A stretch of DNA of 64,000 nt from Gigaspora rosea (Eukaryota > Glomeromycota > Glomeromycetes > Diversisporales > Gigasporaceae): contig QKWP01001239.1 in NCBI GenBank assembly GCA_003550325.1, positions 88,039 through 152,038 of the forward strand, read 5' to 3'. Each line of letters opens with the position of its first letter. Position 1 is the stretch's first letter. The notes under the pieces are model-generated. The model was not told the origin of the DNA and did not search any database. It saw only the letters and a list, made by a program, of their open reading frames with translations. Shown here piece after piece: positions 34,347 through 44,527 of the stretch. The translations under genes were made by a program, and so were the position numbers.

Positions 34347-35671
34347 TAGGGTGCGGGACAGGCTGGGCTAAGCCTGGAAACTTGCGGGCCGGGCCGGGCT
34401 TTGGTACAGTTCGGGCCTATAATTTTGAGCCCGCTGTTGTTTGGGCCAAACACAAATCGGGCTTGTTAAATATCGGGCCGAGTTCAAGCTTTTATAAGAA
34501 AGCCCGATTAGGACCGATAATACCCGGCAAACTTATGGTCAAAATCGTAACAAGTAAATTACCCAATCAAATCATTAACACCATAGTGAAAATCACAATT
34601 AAAGAATTAGGGTAGCTGCGCGACACAGTTGCACTAAAACCAGGAAAGTTATATAAGTACATCTTAAAATTTAAATTTTCTGAAACAGAATATATTATTT
34701 CATTATTTTGTTTTTTTTAATAATATAAGTACTATTTATGTGCCAAATAGACTCGATTAAGCTAAGTAATTTATTTGTTAAAAATAAAACCGTTCCTGGA
34801 TGTTTCGCATCCAATAACAGCACAACTGGCTTTGAATTTAATACGCTCGCAATCTGAGCCCCTTTCGTGGTCCAGGTTAGCACATTAAATTCAAAGTCAG
34901 ATGTTTTTTTAATTGCCATGTAAAAACGATCCTTCGAATCTTTCGTCACCGAATAAACCCGTTATTTGTTGCTACGTATTCATTAACATAATATTGTAAT
35001 AAATTAATTTTCAATCCTCATTATTCTTGTGGCTAAATTATCTTTTGAAATAAAAATAAAACAATCGACCATAATAAATAAATGAATTTACATCAGCATT
35101 ATTTCACTGACAAACGCGTGTTGAAAACTTAGTTCGTAGATATTTATTTAATTCAATATATTGTATCGACAATTTATTTATAAATTGCACCAACTTTAAC
35201 CCTAAACTTAACTCTAATGACAATGACTAGAATTAATTTGCCTGCGAATTAGCTTTTTGGTGAAATAGCTTTTGTGAAATGGACTTGTATGTGAATAATC
35301 GATTGTAAAATAACTTCAGCTAAAATTAATTCTCTGCGAATTAAGTTTTAATTATTGGTAAGTTGATCGAAACCAAATAAACCTGATACCATTAAATAAA
35401 TATTCTATAACTTAACCGGATCAGCCGAAACATCATTCGGCAAATTTTTATAGGTGTCCAGGAATTATGATAATAGCTGTATATAAAAAAATTTTAGTAA
35501 TGCATATAAATCTGCGGGCTGGGCCGGGTCAGGTATAGTTTAAATCAGGCCCGGCCCGGTTTATTTTACGGGCTTTTTTTTTTCACGGGCCGGGCTCGGG
35601 CTTACAAATAATTTTCGGGCTGAGTTTCGGGTCTAAGCAAGCCCAGCCGACCCGGCCCGTTCCACACCCTA
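34347..35671. mobile_element. hAT-like element W with 'gggccgggc' words, inside LINE B
   Basis: It is flanked by a perfect 8-bp duplication CTTGGCGT (34339-34346, 35672-35679). The ends TAGGGTGCGGGACAGGC and (complement of right) TAGGGTGTGGAACGGGC match at 14 of 17. Subterminal zones of 150 bp at both ends are strikingly GC-rich (gggccgggc, cgggct, ggcccg), and the middle is AT-rich. The middle also carries a hairpin-rich block (34730-34960) related to 58950-59236. The small frames 34340-34615 and 34695-34949 are not genes. Confidence 0.85.
34730..34960. repeat. Hairpin array, copy 1
   Basis: Homologous to 58950-59236. It contains CTGGATGTTTCGCATCCAAT (hairpin GGATG/CATCC), then the long inverted pair 'ctttgaatttaata…' and '…tagcacattaaattcaaag' around 'ctgagcccctttcgtggtcc', then 'gatccttcgaatc'. 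Compared with the 59-kb copy several stem pairs are broken. Confidence 0.65.
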
Positions 35672-35795
35672 CTTGGCGTAGCGTGATCTTCTTGAAATGA
35701 TCAGTTGTAATATTCGTCGGAACTTCTAGGTCCATTACATAACCAAGAGTCTCGTCTTTTTGAATTCTTTCAATTAAGGGGTCATAAAAAATTCG

Positions 35796-36994
35796 CTATA
35801 ATAGGGGTGAGATCACTTCCCCCTGATCTATTCCATCAGGGACTATAAATGATTCTGTGCTACCATAGTCTGTTATTATACTTGATTCCCTATTATGAAA
35901 AAGCTGCAAAATAAAATTGACTTCTTTTGGCGGAACCCTAATACGGATAAGAGCTGCTCTCAACATTTTAAGGGTGACAGAATCGAATGCCTTTCGCATA
36001 TCTTGACATAAAACCCAAAGTTCTTTCTTCTCCCAGTGTGCGTCCTCAAGTATCGCATTTAGTACATGTATTGGGCTTTCTGTTGAGTTACCGGGTAAAC
36101 CGGCAAAGTTCGGGCCTCTAAGAATATTTTTATTAATCATTACTCTTGCAAATCTATCTGTATAGATTTTTGTTATACACTTTTGAAATGTTTCTAACAG
36201 AGCAATAGGACGGACGTTTGCTAGTGAGTAGTTCTATTCCTTTTCCTTTGGTATTAAGTATATCGATGCTAATTTCCATTTTTTTGGGATCTTACCCAAG
36301 TGAAACACAAAGACAGAAACTTTCGAAAAACTTTGTGTGCTGCAGTACTAGCTGCTCTTATTAGCATATAGGTTATACCTGACTGGCCTGGTGCTGATTT
36401 TCCCTTTAGTTTCTTGAGCATATCTACCTATTCTTCTTCAAGAATTTCTTCATCCAAACCCTTGCACCATTCTTTTTTAATTGTTGTTTTGGGTTCATAT
36501 ACTTCCTGCCAGTCTCGGTGTTTTTCACTCAGGTTAGTCCTTCTTTGTCTAAATTGATCTTGAAAATGTGCTCGTGTTTTATCTAATACTTGCTCCAGGT
36601 TTGAAATTAGTTGTGTGTAGAGGCCTTCCCTTTCTAATAGCCTGTCCAGTTTAACCTTTCTATAAGGCTTATCAAGCAGACTTGCAATCATTTTTCCTTG
36701 ATTCGAACTGATCATCTCACACCGTTCTTTAATTCTTCTACTAATTTCTTTATTTGTCGCATTCTCAATCTCCTTGCTATTTCTCTCTTTTATAATTTTC
36801 TACCAACCCTTAAGGTCCACCAAGGTGTCCTCCGTCCAGATGTCTTCTGCTCGTTGTATCTCTAACTGCAAATCTGTGTTAATCTTTTCTATAGTTAGAT
36901 TAAATTCTAACTTATCAATTTCTTCTATGGGAAGACCTAATCTATCTCTGATGAATCTCATCCATCTGCTTATTTGCAAAATTGGTCTATGCAT
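35796..36994 (-). pseudogene. LINE B ORF2 middle: linker and reverse transcriptase fingers/palm
   Basis: The linker frames 36800-36994 and 36428-36715 are helical and charged (LEQVLDKTRAHFQDQF, DWQEVYEPK). Between 36140 and 36428 the fingers region is readable only across frame changes (KKLKGKSAPGQSGITYMLIR; RPIALLETF-like). The frame 35796-36140 gives LPGNSTESPIHVLNA, motif A VLCQDMRKAFDSV (Asp at residues 47 and 53) and motif B DGIDQGEVISPLL. It stops where element W is inserted. Confidence 0.8.
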
Positions 36995-38393
36995 GTAAGT
37001 ACGGTTAAACTCCTTCGCCTTGGTGTGCCTGAATTAGATACTTTTTTCTTCAGCAGGGATTTATTAGCTGCTTCAATTAACGCTCTCTCAATTATGCCCC
37101 AGATTTCATCTAAGTGATCTTGTTTATTTCCGTGTATTATCTGCTTTTCGCACAACCCAAGAGCCTTCTTGTTCTTTAGTATTCTGTCGAGTTCTACTCT
37201 GAACTGTTTCCAGTCTTCTTCCTTCGCCTTTTCATATAAGAATACTGATCTTTTAACAGCCTTTCTCTTAACTATAGCTGTTCCCGAATTTGCTATAAGA
37301 TGACTCAAATTCAGGCACGTGGTAATTATATCATGATCGCTCTCAGTTGTCATGCTCATATCACTAATCCCTGCCTCCAAAAGACCATAAGTGAGCCCTT
37401 CTGATACCCAAATCTGATCTATTCGTGTACTTGTACTTGTGTTCGACCATGTGCACTTCTTTCCAAAGGGGTACAAAGCACGGTATGTATCAGTAAAGCT
37501 CTGCTTCTGCAGCCAAGTATGCAATGGGTCAGGTTTGAAACTTTTACTCTCTCTTGGACTTGACCTATCGAGCTCCTCATTTAGAATTGCATTAAAATCT
37601 CCCATGATAATAAAGTGTGTGCTAGGTGAGCGTTTCATGAATCTTTCTATAATCTTTTGTCTAATTCGTGTCTTTTCTTCTTTACTATTAGGGGCCATAT
37701 ATAGAACTACTATTACTATTTCCAATTGTTTGAAGAAGAAGCTTACCATTAATAAGTATTCACTTGCTTTTTCTTTCTGACCCAAATGCTTTCCCAGTTT
37801 TGTCTCACTATCAAAGCAACTCCTGAGCCTTTCTTCTTTTCTAAACTAGCACTTAACCAAATTGTTAATACCTCCCTATAATTTCGACCTAAAAAGAAAC
37901 CTTCTTTGTCACTAATGTTTGTTTCAACTAGACCCAAAACATCGCATAAGTTTTCGTTCATCCAATCCAAGCTAATATCGAACTTTTGTATGTTTCTTTT
38001 GAGCCCATTAATGTTATGACATGCTAATTTAAACTCTAGGTGTTTACCAGTTTTGATTTGATCTACTAATGAACTACCACTTTTCTTGTACATAAGATCC
38101 TTCTCCACACTCCAGTCTTCTTTCGAAGGAACTTTCTTGCTGCTCTCAGCAATTACTTCTTTATCCTTGCCCTTGCATATCCTATTCATTTTCAATGCAC
38201 TACTATTATGAGCTCTTGTGTCTTCTTCTGTATTTTGTAATTGAGATGAGTTTACCCTTAACATTGCTTTAAATATATTTTTTTGTTCTTCTAGAAATAA
38301 ATTTATCTCCTCATTCATATTATCTTGTGCTGCGTCTGTTTCTGTATTTGTATTTTGCACCAGAAATCTTAAGTTTGCGGTGCTTTGCTGCAT
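36970..38393 (-). pseudogene. LINE B ORF2 N-terminus: APE-type endonuclease
   Basis: Two overlapping frames (37749-38393 and 36970-37785) together span the domain, so one frame change lies in 37749-37785. In the first, residues 125-131 read CHNINGL and E157 sits in LVETNI. In the second, GDFN is at residues 62-65, RIDQIW at 121-126 and SDHD at 149-152. These are the Asn, Glu, Asp-Asn and Asp-His active-site elements of the exonuclease/endonuclease/phosphatase fold, which nicks the target DNA to prime reverse transcription. All key residues are present. The N-terminal 120 residues are a low-complexity leader (MQQSTANLRF…). Confidence 0.85.
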
Positions 38394-38443
38394 AGTGGGT
38401 TCCGAGCACCTACTATTTTTCTTTAGTTCAACTGGTGCGCCCG

Positions 38444-39835
38444 TTAGGAGTAATTAGGCCTTACCAGCCCTTTAATTGTTCTCTCTAATTCTTTGAATTT
38501 CATCCAGATATCATTTCTTGTACAGTCTCTAATCTGACCTCTATTATTCTGCAATTCTTCGGATTTTCTTCTTCTTGTAATAGTACTATATGTTTCTGCG
38601 CTTGATTTTCTGCTATACTGTTTTCTGCTTCTTTGTTCTGCAAGTTCTGCCCTCTTGCTTAATTTTTTTCCTTGACTATAACTGCCAACTCTCCATATTT
38701 GATTATCCTTCTCTTCAGTCTCGTACTTTCTTTTATGTTCTTTGCTTGTCCCACTCTCGCCTTCTCCGTGTTCTTCATTTTCCTTAGACCAATCAACTAT
38801 GTTATTCCACCAGCTAAGCTTTGTATTATGATAGTAGATACTGACTTCTCTTGCCTTGACTAAATCTTTATGTGACTCAAAATATACCAATGCTGCTTTC
38901 TTTTGGTTGCCATTGCCGTTATTCGTAATGTATACTGACTTTGCTTTAACTCTACTTAGCTGTCTTAGCAATAATGAGTCGATCGCATACTTTGGTACAT
39001 TTGTTATTCTTGTTTTGTACCGGTTCCTTCTAATTAATTCCTCCTTATCGAAAGGTTTTGTCGTTATATGCAATAATCTTCCGTTTTCTAGTGAAACTGA
39101 CCACCTGTTTTCCCAGTCACATTTTCTCTTTTTGTTTTTGAAGATAACTTGAATTTGGGCTGCACTACTTGTATCTCTGCTCCTCAACTGCAAGATTGTT
39201 ACACTGCCAAAGAAACTTAATTCTTTTCGTAAAATACGTGGAGACATATCTGCAGGTATATCCCATACTGTATAGGTTCCTACTGGTCTTCTCCCAGCTC
39301 TGTTATTGATGTTAGGAGTTGTTTTTGAAATTTGCAAGTCCTGAGATGCTATATTCACTTCATTGCTCGTGCACTTCTCATTTGTTTTTTCTAACTCAGC
39401 TTTCTCTTTATCAAATTTCTCCTTGCTTGGATTTTCTTTATATTCTGACTCGCTTGTATTTATTTTTACTTCTTCCATTTTAGTGCCCATCTTCTCCTCA
39501 ATGCCGTAATCTAATGTACCGCACTCTGCATCTAGCAAAGCTTCTTTTCTTGCTTGGGTTTTTTTCAATATACTTTTCCCTTCTTTGGTATTATTTTGTA
39601 TTTCTTTTAACTGCTTTTCTGTTAGGGCACGATAATTTTCCAAGAGGTGCCTAATTAGGCAAACCTCCTTTGCTGATAGTGATTCTATTGCTTTTGCTAT
39701 TTCTTTGTCTACCACCTGCACCTTTGTACATGCTTTTTTTAAATACTTCATGCATTCCTGCACGCCAGTTCTTAGTGCTACACAGCCATCTTTTAAGAAA
39801 TTAACTTTCCACTCTGGTACCTGTTGGATATTCAT
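38444..39835 (-). CDS. LINE B ORF1 nucleic-acid-binding protein
   Basis: This is an uninterrupted 463-codon frame starting MNIQQVPEWKVNFL. Residues about 40-170 are Lys/Glu-rich and helical, with coiled-coil character. Residues about 186-345 contain two RRM-like folds (GTYTVWDIPADMSPRILRKE … AQIQVIFK, and RYKTRITNVPKYAIDSLLLR … KAALVYFES). The C-terminal 100 residues are very basic and Ser/Arg-rich. LINE ORF1 proteins of this kind coat the element RNA and help deliver it to the target. The start is chosen as the first Met after a stop, close to the 5' end of the element. It overlaps nothing; ORF2 begins about 50 bp downstream in the element's direction. This is the best-preserved gene in the window. 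Confidence 0.75.
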   Translation of the reverse strand: MNIQQVPEWKVNFLKDGCVALRTGVQECMKYLKKACTKVQVVDKEIAKAIESLSAKEVCLIRHLLENYRALTEKQLKEIQNNTKEGKSILKKTQARKEALLDAECGTLDYGIEEKMGTKMEEVKINTSESEYKENPSKEKFDKEKAELEKTNEKCTSNEVNIASQDLQISKTTPNINNRAGRRPVGTYTVWDIPADMSPRILRKELSFFGSVTILQLRSRDTSSAAQIQVIFKNKKRKCDWENRWSVSLENGRLLHITTKPFDKEELIRRNRYKTRITNVPKYAIDSLLLRQLSRVKAKSVYITNNGNGNQKKAALVYFESHKDLVKAREVSIYYHNTKLSWWNNIVDWSKENEEHGEGESGTSKEHKRKYETEEKDNQIWRVGSYSQGKKLSKRAELAEQRSRKQYSRKSSAETYSTITRRRKSEELQNNRGQIRDCTRNDIWMKFKELERTIKGLVRPNYS

Positions 39836-41019
39836 TTAGCCTCTATTGATCCTGTTATCAGCTTGTTTCTAAAAAATTTTTTCCCACGTTTATGTGTTTG
39901 TTTTTGTAAAATTCGGTTAGATTACACGTGACCTGTTTGTTTACTTGTTTTGAACTAATTGCTTGTTTGTTGACGCGTAAAATGATCGATCAAAACAGAT
40001 CGGCATTACAGGGTCTCAAAGAATTCTCCAAAATTTTCCAAAAACTTTACAAAAATCGTAAGTTTTCTTTCTAGCCTCTTATCTACTAATTTTTGTAATA
40101 AGTGCTACTACTAAACTACTGTTTCTTTTTAGCAATCTTTCTTTTTTATTATTGTGTTGGACACGTTAACTAGTGTAGTTTTTGTCTTTGCCTGTGTTTT
40201 TCTTCTCTGCCGTTTTTGGTAATGTGGATCAGCGGAAAGAGTTTTTTTTTTTTTTTTTTGGCACTGGACCATACTATATATTTACTATTTTTTATTAATC
40301 ATATGATTTATCTATAGTGGAGCATTTGTGTTCTTGCACTTGCTCTTATTCTTAAACTTGAGACCATTATGTAAAACATTTTCAAATTCGTGAACTTTTT
40401 TAGCCCAAAATAGTTTGTAAATATTAGCCAATCAAACAACAAAAGTAAATTTGGAAAATTCACGTTTACGATTTTGTATAGTTTAAGGACATTAATAAGG
40501 GCATTACAAAATGATATAATAATTACTCGAATGTTATAATAATTACTCGACCAAGATAATAGTCATAATCATCTTATGTATTTCTGTTAGTTTTTCTATA
40601 TTTAGGTCACATTTTTTGGATATGACCAATCAAAAATGTTAAATCAAGCAGACCCAGAATTGAAATATTTAGATAGATTAGAATATTAATTATACTAATT
40701 TTATATTTAATTTTTCTATATAAAATTTGGGATAAAATGCACATAATTCAGAAACATGCGCATTAATGCACATTCATACACATGATTGAGGAATCATGTG
40801 CATGCATGAAACCCATCTCTATTTATACTCACCCGGGTCAAATTATTAGTCATATTAACTATCAGATATTTTTTTAATTGACCCAGGTGACCTGACGGGT
40901 CACCTGTCAGGTGACCTGGGTAGTGCCCTTTTTTGAACTGATCTGTTTCCACCCAGGTGGCACATTGTTCACCCATCGAGTGACCTGGGTAAAGATTTTT
41001 TAGATGGGTCAATTTACTA

Positions 41020-41680
41020 CTTTTGGGAGACTTGTGGAAAAAAAGCTTCTTGCAACAATTCTACGTGTAGCTCCAGGTAATAATTTCTGGGTAATTAATC
41101 TTGATTTACAACCAGAAAAAGAAATAGTAATTTCAGCAGGTCATATAAAGTTTGTATTTGCTAATGCAGGTGCTTATTCTATTCAAAATAATAAAATGAT
41201 GAACAAGAAGAAGCAAATAGTAGTGAAACAGACATTTCAAGCGATAGTGATTGTGATTAAAATGAAGATGAAATAGATGTTAATAATGCAAATAATATGC
41301 TGTGAATTGATGAAATTGTTACCATTGATACTCGTAAAGTATCTTGCTCCTATAATAATACACCAGCCATTCATATTTCTGATATTGCTAATGCAACTTC
41401 TAGACTGTTCTTTGAACGTTTTATGGCCATTAATTTTATTATGTCAACAGTAATTCTATCTACAAATAAAGTTGCACGTGAATGTGAACAAGTATGAACT
41501 GACATAACTTGGATAAAATTATTGGCATTTTAACAATTATGATATATATTAAATGTGCTGACATTTGTGATTATTGGTCTATAAAATCTAATACACCTCA
41601 ATCACCATAACAACGATGATTTTATTAGTAGAATTTAAAAGTTTATTTTATTACAATGAAAAAAGTAAAATTAGAGAATT
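41020..41680 (+). pseudogene. piggyBac-like transposase N-terminal remnant
   Basis: The frame from 41020 reads LVEKKLLATILRVAPG and QPEKEIVISAGHIKFVFANA. After a frame change there is an acidic stretch, NDEQEEANSSETDISSDSDC. Then come IHISDIANATSRLFFERFM, INFIMSTVILSTNKVARE and, in another frame, DKIIGILTIMIYIKCADICD and YWSIKSNTPQSP. The acidic leader followed by 'F…FF…TN.yA' and 'LIGI…. YWS' is the order seen at the start of the piggyBac transposase core. The DDD catalytic part is missing. Element G entered its upstream part at 29030. TTAA-flanked MITEs lie close by, which fits. Confidence 0.55.
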
Positions 41681-42092
41681 ATAAGTCACAGGTCCAAATA
41701 TAAAATTTCTGTGCCCTATCAGTAAGACGATAGGTCACATAAATTGCAATAACGTTCTAATATTTATGCGATATTTCCAAAATATTTGCAAAATTTTATA
41801 ATATATCGTCATATATGATACCAATATCAAAAAATTTTTACGACATATCTTAATATTCTATATTAATATATATCAAAGATATCTATATATATTATTATAG
41901 GAACTAGTTAATATTTATGCGATATTTTCAATATGTCTATGAAATTTACAACATATCCTAATATTCTATAATAATATATATATCGAAGATATCTATATAT
42001 TATTGTTGAAACTAATTTATACTTAATTATATTCATATACATTTCAAATTTCTACTTAATTTATGCAAAATATAAGCTTGTTGATAGTAGTA
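41681..42092. other. AT-rich spacer with 'atatatcgaagatatctata' repeats
   Basis: A block around 'gatatctatatatatta' and 'tttgcgatattt…' occurs at 41765-41900 and again at 41905-42010. There is no gene. Confidence 0.5.
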
Positions 42093-42619
42093 TTAAGGGT
42101 AGAAGATACGTAGATCACTTATCATATGATTTTGGTAGTACAAATGATTTTATATAGAAATTAGAAATATGCTACTAATAAAACTTTTTATAATAACATT
42201 TAATTTTTGGTAAAATTTTTGTAATTTGTAGATTAAAATATGCTCTTTCTAATGATATAAATTTTAATAATAAAATATTTTTTAAAAAATATACTTGTAT
42301 ATATAGTAAAGTTCTCCGTAGTAAATCCGAATTCTCTGTAGTTACACAAAATAGTTAATTTTGATTGGGTATATCATATGATTATCATATGATTTTTTGT
42401 AAACAAATAGTGATACCCAATTTTCAAGTACATGTTTCTCAGTAAATATTTAACCAATATTACTGATTTTACCACCATTAGAATCAGAAAAGTCTATTCT
42501 ACAACCTTTTATTATAAATTTAAAATTATTTGCTTAATAAAAATTTTTTAATTTGAAAAAGAAAAAAATTGTACTACCAAAATCATATGATAAATGATCT
42601 ATGTATCCTCTACCCTTAA
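42093..42619. mobile_element. piggyBac-type MITE P1 (TTAA target)
   Basis: TTAA at each end (42093-42096, 42616-42619), then GGGTAGAAGATACGTAGATC and, inverted, GGGTAGAGGATACATAGATC. The inverted repeat runs about 50 bp to 'catatgattttggtagtac'. The interior is AT-rich. TTAA duplication with GGG-starting ends is the piggyBac pattern. Confidence 0.8.
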
Positions 42620-42966
42620 ATGTATCAATTTATTAATTATACTATTTTATATGTAGCAATATGACAAAAAAATTGCAGCTATTATATTAAATTTTTTATT
42701 AATCTATCTCAATATTATTATTAATGTTACTCTCCTTATTTTTTTTTCACGATGATATCTAAATTTATCACTTTTAGCATTAAGGTGCCCTTGACTCTTT
42801 GAGGTAGATCTGGTTGTTGTATTAAACTTGACAGGTTGAGAAGCATCTTTAGAGCTGAAGCTTTTTGAACTTAAGCAGATATTTTTCGATTTAGAGGCCC
42901 AGGAAGAATGATTTTTTGAAGTTGGCTCTACATCAGACCTAGAATAGAATTTGTTTTAGTAAACCT

Positions 42967-43339
42967 TTAAGGCTAGAGTGTACATTGATCATTTTACATA
43001 TAAAATCGATGGTCATTTTTTTTGTGTAACAGATTATATAGTAAACACAACTCTAATTGGGTAATTATTTGTTAGAAATATTTTTACTATTTGTTTTTTG
43101 TATAACCCTATCAAATTTGAAGCCCCCGGCAAATTTAGCTATATAAGGAAGTATATTTTTTTAAAATAATACAACTGCTAAAGATTTACTACTATAAATA
43201 GAAGGTTTAATCTGTATAATGCCAAATTTTGGTAAAGATTGACAGTAGTTTTAAAAAACTTTTATTATTGACATATTTCAAATTTTGCATGAAATTCCAA
43301 AATCATATGATAAATAATCTATGTATACTCTACTCTTAA
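42967..43339. mobile_element. piggyBac-type MITE P2, with an empty site nearby
   Basis: Flanked by TTAA (42967-42970, 43336-43339) with ends GGCTAGAGTGTACATTGATC / GAGTAGAGTATACATAGATT. It sits in an intron-like segment between 'gaatttgttttagtaaacc' and 'ttaataataaatatacaaa'. The same two flanks occur joined by a single TTAA at about 43508-43545, so this locus has an unfilled duplicate. Confidence 0.85.
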
Positions 43340-43572
43340 TTAATAATAAATATACAAAACATAAATACATACATTTCTTCTGGTTGTTCAGGTTCTAATT
43401 ATTCAGTTTGATCAGTTTGTTCAGTTGATCTTGAGGGGTATTTTTTGATTAGAGGTTCAGGAAGAATAATTCTTTGAAGTTGGCTCCACATCAGATCTAG
43501 AATAGAATTTGTTTCAGTAAACCTTTAATTAATAATAAATATACAAATTATAAATATATACCTTTCTTTCGT

Positions 43573-43760
43573 TTGCTTATTTTGATCTGTTTGATCAGAG
43601 TTCTGTTTGCTTATTTTGATCTGTTTGACCAGGTTCTGTTTGCTTATTTTGATCTGTTTGACCAGGTTCTGTTTGCTTATTTTGATCTATTTGATCAAGT
43701 TTCGATTTTTCATTTTGATCTATTTGACCAGGTTCTAATTGTTCATTTTGATCCATTCAT
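43573..43760 (-). repeat. Coding minisatellite, 33-bp unit
   Basis: Three to five near-identical 33-bp units in tandem. On the minus strand they encode TDQNKQTEPGQ repeats, preceded by MDQNEQLEPGQIDQNEKS. The plus-strand open frame (43573-43782, LFAYFDLFDQV repeats) is a shadow of this. A related shorter tract (QTDQTE-like) lies at 43385-43430. Confidence 0.7.
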
Positions 43761-44527
43761 TCTGTTTGTTTGTATTCCCTAAAAAAAAAAAAAACTGATC
43801 ATTACCTAAAAAACAACAAACTTGAAAAAAAACAAAGTTCAAAAACACTTAAGCCCATTTTATCTGCAAGCTGGCAATAATCATAAATATATAATCACAA
43901 GTTGTGTGAAAAAAACTTAAAAAAAAAGCTGTTTTGGTTAATTTTTATTTAATTTTTGCATTTTTCTGATTTTTTGCATTTTTCTGATTTTTGCATTTTT
44001 CAATTTTTGTATTCATTACACCCCAGATTTTTCATTAGCATATTTTAAATATAAGATTTATAAAAATTACTTCCATTATATTCTTTTAAATATATCTATT
44101 TTGCCATTTAGCAGATTTCAAATATAACCTTTTTCTCCAATACCTACTTTTCAATTATAACCTTTTTTAAAAAATGGCCCTTCATTAGCAATTTTTCAAA
44201 TATGACATCATATAGATTGTTCGGGGTCCTGAATTAACTAATACAAGTATTATTTATTTGTTAAACAAAATCTATACTGTTAAATTACCCTTTTAGACTG
44301 CCATAGTGAAACATATACTTTAATCATATAATTATTATTTCTATGTTGATTATTGTTATCATCATTGTATAAACAATTTTTTTTGGATTGTTCCTGCCTT
44401 GCGAGTTCGATATCCATTTTAGATAGTTTATTTAAATAATATACAGTTTTAACAACCATATTAGCAAGTTGTCACCCCACTCCTTTTGGCTAAGTGAATT
44501 TGGTTGGTATTTTTAATAATCAGATCC
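43761..44527. other. AT-rich, intron-like DNA
   Basis: Tandem 'tttttgcatttttctga' units at 43940-44000 and AT-rich sequence follow. A coding segment of the minus-strand gene could be hidden here, but I cannot define one. Confidence 0.4.

Larger units (their letters stand above)
31240..40260 (-). mobile_element. LINE B: near full-length non-LTR retrotransposon
   Basis: It is flanked by a 15-bp direct repeat GCACTGGACCATACT (31225-31239, 40261-40275). On the minus strand it carries ORF1 (38444-39835), then ORF2 with APE-type endonuclease, reverse transcriptase, RNase H and a C-terminal region, ending in a short A tail (T-run at 31240-31248). A run of about 18 A precedes the 5' end on the element strand. 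Element W (34347-35671) splits the reverse transcriptase. Without W it is about 7.7 kb. ORF2 has a handful of frame changes, so this copy is inactive, but all catalytic motifs can still be read. The organisation suggests the I-type group of LINEs. Confidence 0.9.
29978..40275. mobile_element. MITE Z (TATGGTC ends), carrying a SINE and split by LINE B
   Basis: The left end TATGGTCTGGTGCAAAAAGG… is mirrored at 31204-31236 (complement TATGGTCCAGTGCGAAAAGG…). The inverted repeat runs on through 'TTYGTACCTCAAA', about 33 bp in all. LINE B entered this right end and duplicated 15 bp of it, so a second copy of the tip lies at 40261-40275. Without the SINE and LINE, Z is about 650 bp. A TA-flanked insertion would fit a Tc1/mariner-type MITE. 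Confidence 0.7.
29775..40560 (-). repeat. Dispersed repeat X, copy 2, interrupted
   Basis: Inverted copy of 27912-28437. It reads continuously when 29978-40275 is set aside. The inner part, 29775-29977, contains 'gttgcaaagagacaacctta' and 'ggttgaatgtagc'. The outer part, 40276-40560, contains 'gtggagcatttgtgttcttg' and 'taataattactcgaatgtta'. Confidence 0.65.
29234..40821. mobile_element. Element Y with 'tgcat' words (tentative)
   Basis: TAGAGATGGG at 29237-29246 and its inverse CCCATCTCTA at 40812-40821 sit between the two halves of element G. Each is followed inward by reiterated 'atgcatatgaatgtgcatta' words (29255-29345 and 40735-40810). Outside lie TTTATATT (29226) and TTTATACT (40822), 7 of 8 alike, but three extra bases separate the left one from the TAGAG end. 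The pairing is plausible, the exact ends less so. Confidence 0.5.
29038..41019. mobile_element. hAT-like element G with 'ggtgaccc' words, hosting a deep nest
   Basis: The left end TAGTGTTTTGACCCAGGTGG and the complement of the right end TAGTAAATTGACCCATC share TAGT…TTGACCCA. They are flanked by a perfect 8-bp duplication CTTTTGGG (29030-29037 and 41020-41027). The subterminal zones (29044-29215 and 40850-40995) are dense in gggtgaccc/ggtcaccc words. Everything between about 29230 and 40825 is younger insertion. The element lies in a piggyBac-like coding frame that continues at 41028. Confidence 0.8.

Noticed and set aside
43573-43760. CRISPR-like array of regular repeats
   Set aside because: The 33-bp units are tandem without spacers, and the setting is eukaryotic.
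43573-43782. Plus-strand frame with LFAYFDLFDQV repeats
   Set aside because: The repeat makes better sense on the minus strand as TDQNKQTEPGQ units joined to neighbouring exons.
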